From: an uncultured Eggerthellaceae bacterium
GTDB lineage: Bacteria > Actinomycetota > Coriobacteriia > Coriobacteriales > Eggerthellaceae
Direction of reading: 5' to 3'
DNA: 64,000 nt
NCBI GenBank assembly: GCA_910588095.1
Contig: CAJUQH010000008.1
Span: 1 to 64,000 of the forward strand
A program made the translations under genes and the position numbers. The notes under the pieces are model-generated. The model had not been told where the DNA came from, ran no database searches, and was given only the letters and a program-made list of their open reading frames with translations. Of this stretch, positions 44,256 to 53,674 are shown in pieces (the stretch's first letter is position 1; the number at the start of each line of letters is the position of its first letter).

Positions 44256-45263
44256 TTGACCGAGACCGACGAAAGACCCGAACGCAAAAGGCGCCTGTTC
44301 GAGGACGTCTCGGCAGTGCAGGTAGTGGCAACGGCGGCGGCCGCGGTCACGTCGATGCTGCTGTCGTCGTACATCGGCATCGCCGGCTCCATCATCGGCG
44401 TTGCGGTAGCTTCGGTGGTGTCCACCCTGGCCGCCTCGCTTTACAAGAAGTTCCTAGCCGACTCGGCCGAGAAGATAAAGGAGCTGCCCGTAGTGGCCAA
44501 CCCGAGCAGCGCCTTGGCGCACGTGCTGCCCGGTCACCGCGAATGCCAGGCCGAAGACGACAGCATCAAGGCATGCGATGAAGCTGAGCCTGCTGCTGAC
44601 GAACGGGCGAGCAGCCAGCCCACCGAGGCATTGGCAGCAGGAGCCGGGGGCTCGACGCTCGTTGCGGCTGACGGCGGCGCGACCAGGGGCAGCGCCCTGA
44701 GCACGGAAGAGACCCAGTCGCTCGACCATGAGGCCGTGCGGGCTGGCAGCCCGGCTGCCGGTGCCGAGCCGGACCCAGCAGCGCTTCACCGCCAGCGCAA
44801 GCTCGTGCGCGGTCTCATCGTGGTATGCATCGTGTCGGCGCTGCTGGCCGTGGCCGCATCAGGCGCTGTGGTGTACTTCGCCACCATGGGTGCCGGCCTG
44901 GGGCAGAAGCCCGCCCCCATCTACCTGAGCGCGCCATTCACTCCCATCGAGGATGACGATGACGCGACGAACACCGTGCCATCGAGCGCGTCGTCAGCGT
45001 CGGGCAGCGCCGACAGCAACACCTCGGAACCGAGCGACAGCTCCGACGGCAACACCACGCCTGGCGCCGGCGATGGCAACACCGGCGACGGCGGAGATTC
45101 GGGCGGCGGCTCGGATCCAGGGACAGGCCCTGGTTCGAGCGAGAACCCCGACCCCTCCAACCCGGGGGACGGCTCGGGCTCTGGCGATGCTGCGCCTGGC
45201 GGGCCAACAGGTGGCGCAGGCGGCAGCGACAAGCCGTCTTCCGGTACGAAGCCGATAGCGTAA
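44256..45263 (+). CDS. Hypothetical membrane protein with low-complexity tail
   Basis: 335 residues from a TTG start supported by GCGGAGA 8-9 bases upstream. A hydrophobic hairpin lies at about residues 17-60 (VVATAAAAVTSMLLSSYIG), then an acidic/Ala-rich linker, a membrane helix (LVRGLIVVCIVSALLAVAA, about 190) and an extracellular tail of about 120 Ser/Gly/Asp/Pro residues. I do not recognise a family. The tail looks like a cell-wall-spanning stalk without an anchor motif. The divergent gap 43918-44255 shows no certain operator. Confidence 0.7.
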   Translation: MTETDERPERKRRLFEDVSAVQVVATAAAAVTSMLLSSYIGIAGSIIGVAVASVVSTLAASLYKKFLADSAEKIKELPVVANPSSALAHVLPGHRECQAEDDSIKACDEAEPAADERASSQPTEALAAGAGGSTLVAADGGATRGSALSTEETQSLDHEAVRAGSPAAGAEPDPAALHRQRKLVRGLIVVCIVSALLAVAASGAVVYFATMGAGLGQKPAPIYLSAPFTPIEDDDDATNTVPSSASSASGSADSNTSEPSDSSDGNTTPGAGDGNTGDGGDSGGGSDPGTGPGSSENPDPSNPGDGSGSGDAAPGGPTGGAGGSDKPSSGTKPIA

Positions 45264-45533
45264 GAGCTTTCCGCGGGCCCTTCTCCGCACAACCCTTGCC
45301 GTCCTCCCCTCTTCCGCAGGTCGCGTCGTGCCCCTTTCCCGTGTTGCCCCCGTTTCCTAACGGAAAAGTTGTCAGCGGGTTTCGAGACGGCAACGGTCGC
45401 ACGGCGGGCCGTCGCACGCGGGCCGTCGCTCCTAGAATGCAGGGAAAGGGGTTGGCCTTGCGCCCGAGGAGAACCAGCGTCGCTGCGATTCCCAACGCGG
45501 GCACCCTGCCGGATCGCGACGAAAGGAACACCG

Positions 45534-45998
45534 ATGAAAGGCGACAAGAAGCTCATCGATAAGCTGAACTACCTGCTCGAAGGCGAGCTGACCGCTATCA
45601 ACCAGTACATGCTGCACGCCGAGATGTGCGAGGACTGGGGCTACACGAAGCTGCACGAGAACTTCGAGAAACGTGCCATAACCGAGATGCGCCACGCCGA
45701 GAAGCTGATGGGCCGTATCCTGTTCCTGGGCGGCAAGCCCATCGTGTCCAAGCTGGATGCGATGACCATTGGCGAGACCGTGCCGCAGCAGGTGGAGAAC
45801 GACCACGAGCTTGAGGTCAAGACGGTCAAGGACTACAACGACGCCATGAAGCTGGCGGCCGAAGTGGGCGACAACGCCACTCGCGACGTGCTGAAAGAGA
45901 TCCTGATGGACGAGGATGCGCACGTGGACGAGCTCGAGGAGCTGCAAGACCAGATGGATCAGATGTCGCTGCAGATCTTCCTGTCGACGCAGGTGTAA
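45534..45998 (+). CDS. bfr: Bacterioferritin
   Basis: 154-residue four-helix iron-storage protein. LNYLLEGELTAINQYMLHAEM has the first ferroxidase Glu. ITEMRHAEKLMGRILFLGG holds the second metal ligands E and H plus the Met that binds inter-subunit haem. EILMDEDAHVDELEEL supplies the last Glu and His. GAAAGGAA precedes the ATG at 45534. Subunits assemble as a 24-mer that oxidises and stores iron and protects against oxidative stress. Confidence 0.95.
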   Translation: MKGDKKLIDKLNYLLEGELTAINQYMLHAEMCEDWGYTKLHENFEKRAITEMRHAEKLMGRILFLGGKPIVSKLDAMTIGETVPQQVENDHELEVKTVKDYNDAMKLAAEVGDNATRDVLKEILMDEDAHVDELEELQDQMDQMSLQIFLSTQV

Positions 45999-46224
45999 GC
46001 TGCGTTGGCGGCGGCTGCACCGCCGCACCTTGGCTTTGCCCGACCCTGCCGCGTGCCTCTTGCGCATCGGCGGGGTCGGCGCCTTTGTGGGGGCGTTGCC
46101 GCTCACGCCGCGCTGGCTCTTGCGCGGTTCATTCCCGCCTGCCTCGCCCTGCCCTGTTCACCCTGCCCGCTCTTGCCCGCCCTGCCCGCCCCGTTCGCTC
46201 CTGGAAGATAGGCCCGCCGTGTCG

Positions 46225-46866
46225 ATGCTCCGGCTACATAGGATGACCGAGAACGACCAGATCGGGTACTTCGCGCCGCAGACCTGGCAGTTCTGGCGCG
46301 CGCTCATCGTGTGCTTCTGCATGTTCAGCATCGTGGGGCATTGGCTTGAGATCCCGTACTGCTTCTTCATGGACCGCTTCTTCGGCATCGTGGCCGACGA
46401 CTACGCCGTGCTGAGCGACCCGTGGTACCACCCCTATTGGGTCTACGGCATCGGCGCGGTGGCCATGACGCTGGCCATCGAACCGCTGAAGGAGCATTTC
46501 ATCATGGCGAGCCGCACGCTGTGGGGCGCGCTGGCCAAGTCGTTCGTGGCCGTGGTGCTCATCGCGCTGGCCATGGAGCTGGTCATCGGACTGCTGGTGA
46601 ACCAACCCGACGCCGCCGGCGAGTACCCGTACTGGGACAACTCGCAGCTGCCCCTGAACGTGATGGGGCAGGCGTGGCTGGTGAACGACCTGTTCATCGG
46701 CGCTGTGGCCATGCTGTACGTGTGGCTGCTGTACCCGCTCATCTGCTGGGGGTTCATGCGGTTGCGGCCGCGCGTCGCCAACGGAGTGTTCGCGGCTGTC
46801 GTGGTGGGGTTCGCGCTGTGCTGCGTGGTGTCATACGCCCAGGTGGTGCCCAGCTGGGACGCCTAA
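46225..46866 (+). CDS. Putative ABC transporter permease (CmpB-type membrane protein)
   Basis: 213-residue membrane protein with five or six hydrophobic helices: FWRALIVCFCMFSIVGHWLEIPYCFFMDRFFG, then HPYWVYGIGAVAMTL, and a PLNVMGQAWLVNDLFIGAV segment. This resembles the PF06541-type putative ABC permeases common in Coriobacteriia; no ATPase is nearby, so true transport activity is doubtful. The ATG at 46225 or GTG at 46219 are both possible, as the ribosome site is weak. It overlaps the convergent EEP gene by 4 bases. Confidence 0.65.
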   Translation: MLRLHRMTENDQIGYFAPQTWQFWRALIVCFCMFSIVGHWLEIPYCFFMDRFFGIVADDYAVLSDPWYHPYWVYGIGAVAMTLAIEPLKEHFIMASRTLWGALAKSFVAVVLIALAMELVIGLLVNQPDAAGEYPYWDNSQLPLNVMGQAWLVNDLFIGAVAMLYVWLLYPLICWGFMRLRPRVANGVFAAVVVGFALCCVVSYAQVVPSWDA

Positions 46867-47990
46867 GCCAGTGCGAACCGCAGCACCACCGGGTTGTGGT
46901 CGGAGAAGGCGAAGTCGAGGTCAAGCGTTTCGCAGCTGAGCGCCTTCACGTTGTCTGAGTAGATGAACGTGTCCATCACCCACCGGTCGTTCGTGCCGTC
47001 ATAGGAGCGTCCCGCATCGCGACAGGTGGCCGCCGAGGCGAAGGTGCCGGCTTCAAGCTGGGCTTTCGGGGCCACGGTGAAGCCCTGCGGCACGCTGGCG
47101 AAGTCGAAGGGCTTGGCCCAGCTGGCTTCGGTGGCGGTCTGGTTGCCGTAGACCTCGTTGGACGTGCCCAGCATGTCGTGGTTGAAGTCGCCGCCCACGA
47201 TGACGTAGTTGCCCGCGTCACGCTCGCGCTGCATGTCGTCGAACAGCATGCCGCGCTGGGCCTCCATGACCGAGGCGTCAGCACCGTAGGCCGAAAGGTG
47301 CACGTTGAAAAGCACCAGGTCGGGGCCTGCGGGCGAGCCTGGAGCCGCGCCGGTGGTCGTGCGCACGCGACAGATGGAATAGCAGCGGTCGAGGTCGAGG
47401 AACTTACTCATGCCCTCCGATATGGGCAGGCTGCGGCGCAGCGTTTCAGCTATCTGGTAATCGGAGAAGGTGACGAGCCCCGCCTTGTTCGCGCCGTGGG
47501 GCGCGTGCGGCGGCCACGCCAGGAATGGCGAGTCGTAGTTCTGGGCGAAGGCCGATTCGTGGCCCAGGAAGCCGGCTTGAAGCAGGCCCCACTGGTCCAC
47601 ATGGTGGCTGCGCGTGCCATCGATGTCCACCTCTTGGAACAGGATGAAGTCGGGGCGCTGGGCGGCGATGGCTTCCGCCGAGCCGTTGATGTTGTCGGTG
47701 GCTGCCTGGGCGCTTTCGGCCACCGAGCCCGTGCCGCCATCCATGAAGAAGTCGAAATCGGGCCCGTAGGCGCCGAAGCCCAGGTTGGCCGTGACAGCTG
47801 CGAGCTCGGGTGACGCGGCCAGGTCGATGGCTTCGGGCAGCACGTACGAGGTGATGCGCTGGCCTTCTTCGAGCGGCAGGTTGTCGTCGAGCCGGTAGTA
47901 GCTCAGCATGACATAGGCCGCATAAGCGCCCACCAGCGCCACGAGCGCCGCCATCACGATTCCCGCCCACTTCAGCACCATCTTCGCCAT
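46863..47990 (-). CDS. Membrane-anchored endonuclease/exonuclease/phosphatase-family protein
   Basis: 375 residues: an N-terminal membrane helix (about 6-28), then an EEP-fold domain. Motifs are AVTANLGFGAYGPDF, FILFQEVDIDGTRSHHVD (metal Glu), LVLFNVHLSAYG, VIVGGDFNHDM (metal Asp and Asn) and a C-terminal FAFSDHNPVVL with the catalytic Asp-His. The domain faces outward, so a nuclease, phosphatase or sphingomyelinase-like role is open. AAAGGACTCC precedes the ATG. Confidence 0.85.
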   Translation of the reverse strand: MAKMVLKWAGIVMAALVALVGAYAAYVMLSYYRLDDNLPLEEGQRITSYVLPEAIDLAASPELAAVTANLGFGAYGPDFDFFMDGGTGSVAESAQAATDNINGSAEAIAAQRPDFILFQEVDIDGTRSHHVDQWGLLQAGFLGHESAFAQNYDSPFLAWPPHAPHGANKAGLVTFSDYQIAETLRRSLPISEGMSKFLDLDRCYSICRVRTTTGAAPGSPAGPDLVLFNVHLSAYGADASVMEAQRGMLFDDMQRERDAGNYVIVGGDFNHDMLGTSNEVYGNQTATEASWAKPFDFASVPQGFTVAPKAQLEAGTFASAATCRDAGRSYDGTNDRWVMDTFIYSDNVKALSCETLDLDFAFSDHNPVVLRFALA

Positions 47991-48042
47991 AGGAGTCCTT
48001 TCTACAGGCTGCCCACCTGCATGGTAGCCTGCTTTGCGCTGG

Positions 48043-48399
48043 CTACGCCGCGTCGGCGCGGTTGAGCTTGTCGGCGCAACGGCGCAGTCGAACGATAAGC
48101 TGCTCATCGATGGAGAGCGTTGCTGACCCTTCGCAGCCTGCAACCGCTTCGACCGCCGCATTGCCGCTAGCTTCGACGGGTGCCCCAACAGCCTTGCCCG
48201 CATCGCGCAATGCACGCTGGCTTTCTTCCGCCTCCAAGCATTCCCGCAGGAAGGCGACGTCATCTGCCGTCAGCATGCCAGCCTCGGCCGCCACGCCCAA
48301 GCACGCTTCGATGTCCGTCGAATCGCCGATGCGCCAAAGCAGCAGCCGCACGAGCTGCGCCTGGCCCATGAATTGCCGCTGCAGCGAAATCTCCGCCAT
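48043..48399 (-). CDS. Hypothetical protein
   Basis: 118 residues, Ala-rich and acidic, without a recognisable family. The first half looks helical (QFMGQAQLVRLLLWRIGDS, DDVAFLRECLEAEES); the end (IDEQLIVRLRRCADKLNRA) could form an amphipathic helix. The ATG at 48399 follows GAAGGGTGG. It is just upstream of the EEP gene on the same strand and could be co-transcribed. Confidence 0.55.
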   Translation of the reverse strand: MAEISLQRQFMGQAQLVRLLLWRIGDSTDIEACLGVAAEAGMLTADDVAFLRECLEAEESQRALRDAGKAVGAPVEASGNAAVEAVAGCEGSATLSIDEQLIVRLRRCADKLNRADAA

Positions 48400-48591
48400 C
48401 GCGCCACCCTTCTCGCGTATCTTGCATAGTGGAAGTATAAGCCCCTCGCACATCCTGCGGGCACAGCAGCCACGCGGCCTTTTCCGCATTCCCGCCGTGC
48501 GTGCTCGGCCCCGTGGCGCATTCCGTCTCATCCGCCGTGCTTGACCTTCCAGCCACGTGAAGGTTCATACTGTACCCATCGGAGGTGAACC

Positions 48592-49377
48592 ATGCAGGAG
48601 CCGCAAGCAACGCGCAAGCCCAAGACCATCGGCCAGCTAGCCGAGCAATCGGGCACGAGCGCCCGCACGCTGCGTTACTACGAGGACCTGGGCATCCTCG
48701 CGCCGCAACGCGGGCCGAACGGCTACCGGCTGTACGGCCCGCGCGACGAGCGGCGGCTCGCCCAGGTCATGGCCATGCGGGCGTGCGGGCTTCCGCTGGG
48801 CACCATCGCCCGCTTGCTGCAGGACCCTGACGCAAGCGTGCACGCGGCCCTGCTCGATCACCTCCGCACCTTACGCGCGCAAGGGAAATCGCTGGAGGCC
48901 GCCCTGCAACGGACGCAAGCGGCCATCGACGCTTTGGAAAGGATAGACACCATGAAGACAGAAGACGCCTTCGAGGAGCTGAAACGACAGGGCCTCGAAG
49001 GATTCGAGCGAGAATACGGGCAAGAGGCGCGGGCGCGCTACGGCAGCGATGCCATCGAGGAGGCGAACGCGCGCATGATGGCACTCACCAGGGACGAATG
49101 GGATGCCAAGGAGCTGCTGGAAGAGTCCATCAAGGTGCAGCTGCGCCTTGCGATGGCCACGGGCGACGCCGGGTCGCCGGAATCGCAGGAGCTCGCCCGC
49201 ATGCACGAGCGCTGGATCGGCATCCACTGGGGAGAAGGCTACGCCGAGAATGCCTATCTGGGGCTGGTGCGCGGCTATCTGGACGACCCGCGCTTCGTCA
49301 GCTATTACGATGGCGCCGCAGGTGAAGGCGCCACCGCATTCTTGGTGCAAGCCGTGGAAGCCCAGCACAGGGCCTAA
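48592..49377 (+). CDS. MerR-family regulator with TipAS-like ligand domain
   Basis: 261 residues. The MerR helix-turn-helix is clear: TIGQLAEQSGTSARTLRYYEDLGILAPQRGPNGYRLYG (about 12-48), followed by the coiled-coil dimer helix to about residue 120. The C-terminal part (YAENAYLGLVRGYLDDPRFVSYYD) resembles the globin-like TipAS domain that captures antibiotic peptides or other drugs. No regulated transporter is adjacent; it may control itself. Confidence 0.85.
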   Translation: MQEPQATRKPKTIGQLAEQSGTSARTLRYYEDLGILAPQRGPNGYRLYGPRDERRLAQVMAMRACGLPLGTIARLLQDPDASVHAALLDHLRTLRAQGKSLEAALQRTQAAIDALERIDTMKTEDAFEELKRQGLEGFEREYGQEARARYGSDAIEEANARMMALTRDEWDAKELLEESIKVQLRLAMATGDAGSPESQELARMHERWIGIHWGEGYAENAYLGLVRGYLDDPRFVSYYDGAAGEGATAFLVQAVEAQHRA

Positions 49378-49378
49378 A

Positions 49379-49576
49379 CTGGCGAGTAGGCTCGCCAGCG
49401 CTGTCGAGGCGTCGGCGCAAGGCTGGCCCATCACGGCCAGCCAAGTTCGCGCCTCGACGGCGACCCCTGCTGCGGAAGCTCCGTCCGACTGGGGCCCGCG
49501 TCAGCTCGCATCGGCTCGCAATCCCAGTCGGACCGACACGGGACGGCACGCCGGCGCAGCGGCAAAACGCTGCGCC
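49379..49576. repeat. Run of four perfect palindromes
   Basis: Between convergent merR and sulP: CTGGCGAG/CTCGCCAG at 49379-49398 (8 bp, 4-base loop). GTCGAGGCG/CGCCTCGAC at 49403-49458 contains nested GGCTGGCC/GGCCAGCC. GTCCGACTGGG/CCCAGTCGGAC spans 49483-49533 (11 bp). GGCGCAGCG/CGCTGCGCC spans 49553-49576 (9 bp, 6-base loop). None has a U-run. Together they are denser than ordinary bidirectional terminators. Confidence 0.75.
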
Positions 49577-49609
49577 AATGCCCCGGTCCCGCCTATCAGC
49601 CAGCCCGCA

Positions 49610-51304
49610 TCAGCCTGCTACGTTGCCCGGCTCGCCTTCGAGCAGTTCCCTCGCATGGGCGATCGCCTCGTCGATATGGCCGCAGAAGTTCTCTTCCCCC
49701 ACCAGCTCGACGAAGCCAGCATGGCGCATGGTCCTCATCGGCTGCTCGTTCACATGGGAGAAGATGAGGCCCACATCGTGGGCGCTGCAGTAGGCATGCA
49801 GGTTCTCCAGCGCGTTCATGCCCGTGGCGTCGAGCGACGGCACGCCACGCATGCGAATGATAAGGTACTTGGTGAACTCCTTCACGGAGATGTCGGCGAT
49901 GCGCTCGGTCATGCCGAAGAACATCGGGCCGTTGATCTCGTAGACGCGCACGCTCTTCGGCAACTCGCGCAAGTGTGTGACCTCGGAGTTCTCATCGCAG
50001 TAGTACCGCCAGCCCCTCACCTCGGTCTCGTTGCTCATGTCCTTCAGGAACAGCACCACGCTGATGGTCATGCCCACGCCGATGGCCACCACCAGATCGA
50101 ACACAATGGTCAGCCCGAAGGTGAGCACCAGGATGCCCACGGCGGGCCTCGACGCCGTCTTGCACAGGTGCACGAAGTTGCGCCAGCCGGACATGTTGTA
50201 GGCAACGTAGAACAGGATGGCGGCGATAGTCGGCATGGGGATGAGCGCCGCATAGGGCATCAGGAACGCCAGCACGGCGACGAGCACCAGCGCGTGCACC
50301 ATGCCGGCGACGGGGGTGCGGCCGCCAGCCTTGACGTTCGCAGCCGTGCGCGCGATGGCACCCGTTGCCGGAATGCCGCCGAAGAGCACCGAGGCGATGT
50401 TGCCCACGCCCTGGGCCACTAGCTCGGTGTTGGCGCGATGATGCGCGCTGATCATGGAGTCGGCCACCACGCAGGAGAGCAGCGATTCGATGGCGGCCAG
50501 GATGGCGATGGTGGCGCCGTTGGCCAGCTGGTCGCGAAAGAGGGCGAAGTCGAGCTGCGGCAGGTGAAAGGCAGGCAGGCTGCCGTCGATGGCGTACAGG
50601 TCGCCGATGGTTCGCACATCGAGGCCGAGGCCGCTCACGAGCGCGATGCCCACGAGGAGCGTCACCAGCGAGCTTGGGATGCGCTCACCCGCCCGCGGCA
50701 CACGCGCCCATAGGAACAGGACCGCCAGGCATACGACGCCCACGATGCACGCCTGCGCATTCACCGTCGCGATATTGTGAGCCAACGCCCCCACCTTCTC
50801 CACGGTCTCCACGGTGGCAGTCCCCTCCGGGTAGGTCAGCCCGAGAAAGTCCTTCATCTGCCCGATGGTGAGCGTGACGGCGATGCCCGCCGTGAAGCCG
50901 GTGGTGATGGTGTAGGGGACGAAGCGGACGATGGCCCCGAGCTTGAGGAAGCCCATCAGCATGAGCAGGATGCCCGCGATGATGGTGGCGGCGACCAAGC
51001 CTTCCATGCCGTCGGTGGCCACGATTCCTGCCACGATGGTGGCGAACGCCGCGGTCGGCCCCGATATCTGCACGCGACTGCCCCCGAGGAAGGCGATGAG
51101 GAACCCGGCGATGATGGCAGTGTAGAGCCCCTGCTCGGGCGTGACGCCCGAGGCGATGCCGAGCGCGATGGACAGCGGCAGCGCCACGATGGCGACGACG
51201 ATGCCCGCCACGATGTCCTTGGGAAGCTGCCTCCTGAGCTCTTCGGAGGTCGAATGCTTGATGATGCTGAAGAGGATTGGCTTGATCTTGTCGCGTTGCT
51301 GCAT
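49610..51304 (-). CDS. SulP-family anion transporter with STAS domain
   Basis: 564-residue membrane transporter for sulfate, bicarbonate or a related anion. DIVAGIVVAIVALPLSIALGIASG and GLYTAIIAGFLIAFLGGSRVQISGPTAAF are the SulP signatures; ten or more hydrophobic helices extend to about residue 430. The cytoplasmic C-terminal STAS domain has YEINGPMFFGM and RGVPSLDATGMNALENL. The ATG at 51304 is chosen because upstream codons are not conserved. Single-gene unit. Confidence 0.92.
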   Translation of the reverse strand: MQQRDKIKPILFSIIKHSTSEELRRQLPKDIVAGIVVAIVALPLSIALGIASGVTPEQGLYTAIIAGFLIAFLGGSRVQISGPTAAFATIVAGIVATDGMEGLVAATIIAGILLMLMGFLKLGAIVRFVPYTITTGFTAGIAVTLTIGQMKDFLGLTYPEGTATVETVEKVGALAHNIATVNAQACIVGVVCLAVLFLWARVPRAGERIPSSLVTLLVGIALVSGLGLDVRTIGDLYAIDGSLPAFHLPQLDFALFRDQLANGATIAILAAIESLLSCVVADSMISAHHRANTELVAQGVGNIASVLFGGIPATGAIARTAANVKAGGRTPVAGMVHALVLVAVLAFLMPYAALIPMPTIAAILFYVAYNMSGWRNFVHLCKTASRPAVGILVLTFGLTIVFDLVVAIGVGMTISVVLFLKDMSNETEVRGWRYYCDENSEVTHLRELPKSVRVYEINGPMFFGMTERIADISVKEFTKYLIIRMRGVPSLDATGMNALENLHAYCSAHDVGLIFSHVNEQPMRTMRHAGFVELVGEENFCGHIDEAIAHARELLEGEPGNVAG

Positions 51305-51709
51305 GGGCCTGCTTCTCTGGTCTTCGGGCGTGGTTGGGCATGTTGGCGCGCCTTGCCGCACGCACGGCGAAGCCACGCCCCGAGCCGGGCTCGGGTGCGG
51401 CGCTGATGCTTATGAGGTGCTTGGCTTGCGAAAAGACGCGAGTTGGCATTGTACTCCCAGCCAAGCGCCCAGGGCAAGGCCAGGAAACGGTCGAGCCGGT
51501 GGGCGCATCGCCGAAGGCGCCGTGAGGGCTCACGCCATCACGCGACGGGGCGCGGCGCCATCCATGAGGACGCGTCGCTGCTGCGGAAGCAGCAGGCGAC
51601 GGAGCATGCCAACGGGGTGGTGGCCGGCGGCTTGCTATGCCCCGATTAGGCAGTTTCCAGGTTCTAGCTGGATTTCGGTTTGCAGCACAGCCATATCCCG
51701 ACTGCGTCG
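51305..51709. other. Intergenic region at the island's left edge
   Basis: 405 bases with no gene I can support. It holds one strong hairpin, GTCGCTGCTGC / GCAGCAG-G-CGAC with a GGAA loop, at 51574-51600. The base composition shifts after about 51650, just before the vsr stop, which may mark the edge of the inserted restriction-modification block. Confidence 0.5.
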
Positions 51710-52198
51710 CTACTGCTCACGCAGCGGCTTTCCCAGCTCGTCGGCCAGCTGCGGCAGCAGCTCCGCGAAGGTCTGGTCGATGGCCTTCTTCTTGAGCTGG
51801 CACTCCCACAGGACGTGGACCTTCCAGCCGGCCGCCTCGAGCGCACGGATGTTGCGCTGGTCACGCTCCTGGTTGTGCTCGAACTTGACGACCCAGTACT
51901 CGACGTTGCTCTTGGGCGTTGGCAGCTGGCAATGCGGGCAGCGGTGCCAGAAGCACCCGTTGACGAAGATTGCCACCTTCTTGCCCGGCCACGCGACATC
52001 CGGTCGCCCGGGAACCTTCCATTGCAGGCGATACCCGGTGAGCCCCGCCTCGCGCAAGCGCTGGCGCACGAGCAGCTCGGGCTTCGTGTCCTTGCGCTTG
52101 TTAGCCTTCATGACCTTGGTCGTGGCCTCCGAGCTCGCCGCCGGCGGCCGCGGCACCTTCAGGGTGGCAAGCCCCCTATCGCTTTGCTTGCTCGGCAT
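51710..52198 (-). CDS. vsr: Very short patch repair endonuclease
   Basis: 162-residue T:G mismatch endonuclease that repairs deaminated 5-methylcytosine at sites of the partner methylase. MKANKRKDTKPELLVRQRL, YRLQWKVPGRPDVAWPGKKVAIFVNGCFWHRC and EYWVVKFEHNQERDQRNI include the catalytic Asp (RPDVAW) and the zinc-binding Cys/His residues of the family. It overlaps the methyltransferase gene by 23 bases and is translated after it, the usual dcm-vsr order. Confidence 0.93.
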   Translation of the reverse strand: MPSKQSDRGLATLKVPRPPAASSEATTKVMKANKRKDTKPELLVRQRLREAGLTGYRLQWKVPGRPDVAWPGKKVAIFVNGCFWHRCPHCQLPTPKSNVEYWVVKFEHNQERDQRNIRALEAAGWKVHVLWECQLKKKAIDQTFAELLPQLADELGKPLREQ

Positions 52199-53447
52199 GG
52201 CGCTTCGCAATCTCCTTGCCGATCATGTGCGGTATGCGGACCACCAGGGCATTGCCCATGCAAAAGGCCCGCTGCCCGTCGGTCATGCCGATGGCGGTCC
52301 AGCCCTTCGGGAACTCCTGCAGCTGATCCAGCTCATCTGGGACCAGGCGCCGGAAGCGGCCATCAACCTCGATCACATGCTTGAACCGAGACGCGCCCGA
52401 GCCGCCTTCCCCGGTCAAGATCGTGCGCGAGGGTCTATCCAGCGAATCAGGGAATGCCATCGCGCCTTCAGAGTAATGGTACGTGAAGCCTGTGCGCTTG
52501 TTCGTTCGCTCCTCGCTCTTAGACCCCTTGAGGTAGGCCCATTTTTGCAGCTTGCTGCCGTCGATGTAGAACTCCTCGGGCACGTCCGCTTCGGGCACGA
52601 TGACATCACTGAGGCTGCCCATCTCGCCATCGTATGCTGCCTCGACGTCAGCGGTGAGCACCTTGCAGTCCTGCATGATGCCAGCATTGAGGAAAGGCGA
52701 CTTCTTGCCGCCCTTGTTGAAGGAGCGGGTGATCTTGTACGGGTCTTCCGCAACCTTGAGCTCGGCGAAATCTTGTGGCTTTCCCATGAGTAGCGCGCTG
52801 GCCAAGACGCCATCCTCCATGCGCTCTTCGAGGCCCCAATCCTCGGGCGTCTTCTCTGCATAGATGTACACGCGCTTGCGCCTCTGCGGAGCGCCGTATT
52901 CCGCGCTGTTGATGACACGCCACTCGACAGAATAGCCAAGGTCCGCGAAGCACGACAGCATGATTGCGAAGTCCCTCCCGCGCTGGCTTGCCGGACTCTT
53001 GAGCAGCCTATCCACGTTTTCCAGGAGAACATACCGCGGCTCCTTCAAGTGCAGGAACCGATAGATGTCCCACCAGAGGATGCCCTTCTTGCCCTCGATA
53101 CCGCCAGCTTGCGCAAGCGGTCTCGCGACCGAGTAATCCTGGCACGGGAAGCCCCCGACCACCATATCGACGTCGGGGATATCGACCTTGCCAGCTTCGT
53201 AGTCGTCGAGGACGGCATTGATGTCCTTGTTGACGCAACTGCCGGCGCCGAAGCGCTTCTCGTAGCAGCGCCAGGCGAATTGCTTCGCGCTCGACCCAGG
53301 AGGCTCCCACTGGTTGGCCCAGATGGTCTTGAATGGGCCGGCTGGAGCCCTTTTGAACTCTGGATGCTCTTGGCTTTCGTAGCCCTCAAGGCCAAGACGA
53401 AAGCCACCGACGCCCGCGAAGAGCTCGGCTACGGTGATATTCTGCAT
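52176..53447 (-). CDS. DNA (cytosine-5-)-methyltransferase
   Basis: 423-residue m5C methylase protecting the host from the neighbouring nuclease. Motif I VAELFAGVGGFRLGLEGY, motif IV GGFPCQDYSVARP with the catalytic Cys, motif VI VLLENVDRLL, motif VIII YGAPQRRKRVYIYA, a target-recognition region of about 130 residues, and motifs IX-X (PSRTILTGEGG and GNALVV). The ATG at 53447 follows AAGGAGAAACG. The target sequence cannot be predicted. It is transcribed divergently from the nuclease gene. Confidence 0.95.
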   Translation of the reverse strand: MQNITVAELFAGVGGFRLGLEGYESQEHPEFKRAPAGPFKTIWANQWEPPGSSAKQFAWRCYEKRFGAGSCVNKDINAVLDDYEAGKVDIPDVDMVVGGFPCQDYSVARPLAQAGGIEGKKGILWWDIYRFLHLKEPRYVLLENVDRLLKSPASQRGRDFAIMLSCFADLGYSVEWRVINSAEYGAPQRRKRVYIYAEKTPEDWGLEERMEDGVLASALLMGKPQDFAELKVAEDPYKITRSFNKGGKKSPFLNAGIMQDCKVLTADVEAAYDGEMGSLSDVIVPEADVPEEFYIDGSKLQKWAYLKGSKSEERTNKRTGFTYHYSEGAMAFPDSLDRPSRTILTGEGGSGASRFKHVIEVDGRFRRLVPDELDQLQEFPKGWTAIGMTDGQRAFCMGNALVVRIPHMIGKEIAKRHAEQAKR

Positions 53448-53674
53448 GGCACGTTTCTCCTTAGCTGCTGTGCCTTTGCTGTGAAAGCATTTTAACCGAT
53501 CCAAGATAGAAGAGGAAGATCCTTACTTGGTACACCGCACTGCTAACGGCCTTAGCGGCAGATACTCAGCTAAATGCCCCCCGTTTTGCCCTGCAAGAGG
53601 GTAAGATGGCAGAAACCGGTTTCGCGCTAAGCGCGCAGCCCTCCAGTCAGGGGGCCTCACGTGATGGGAGCAAG

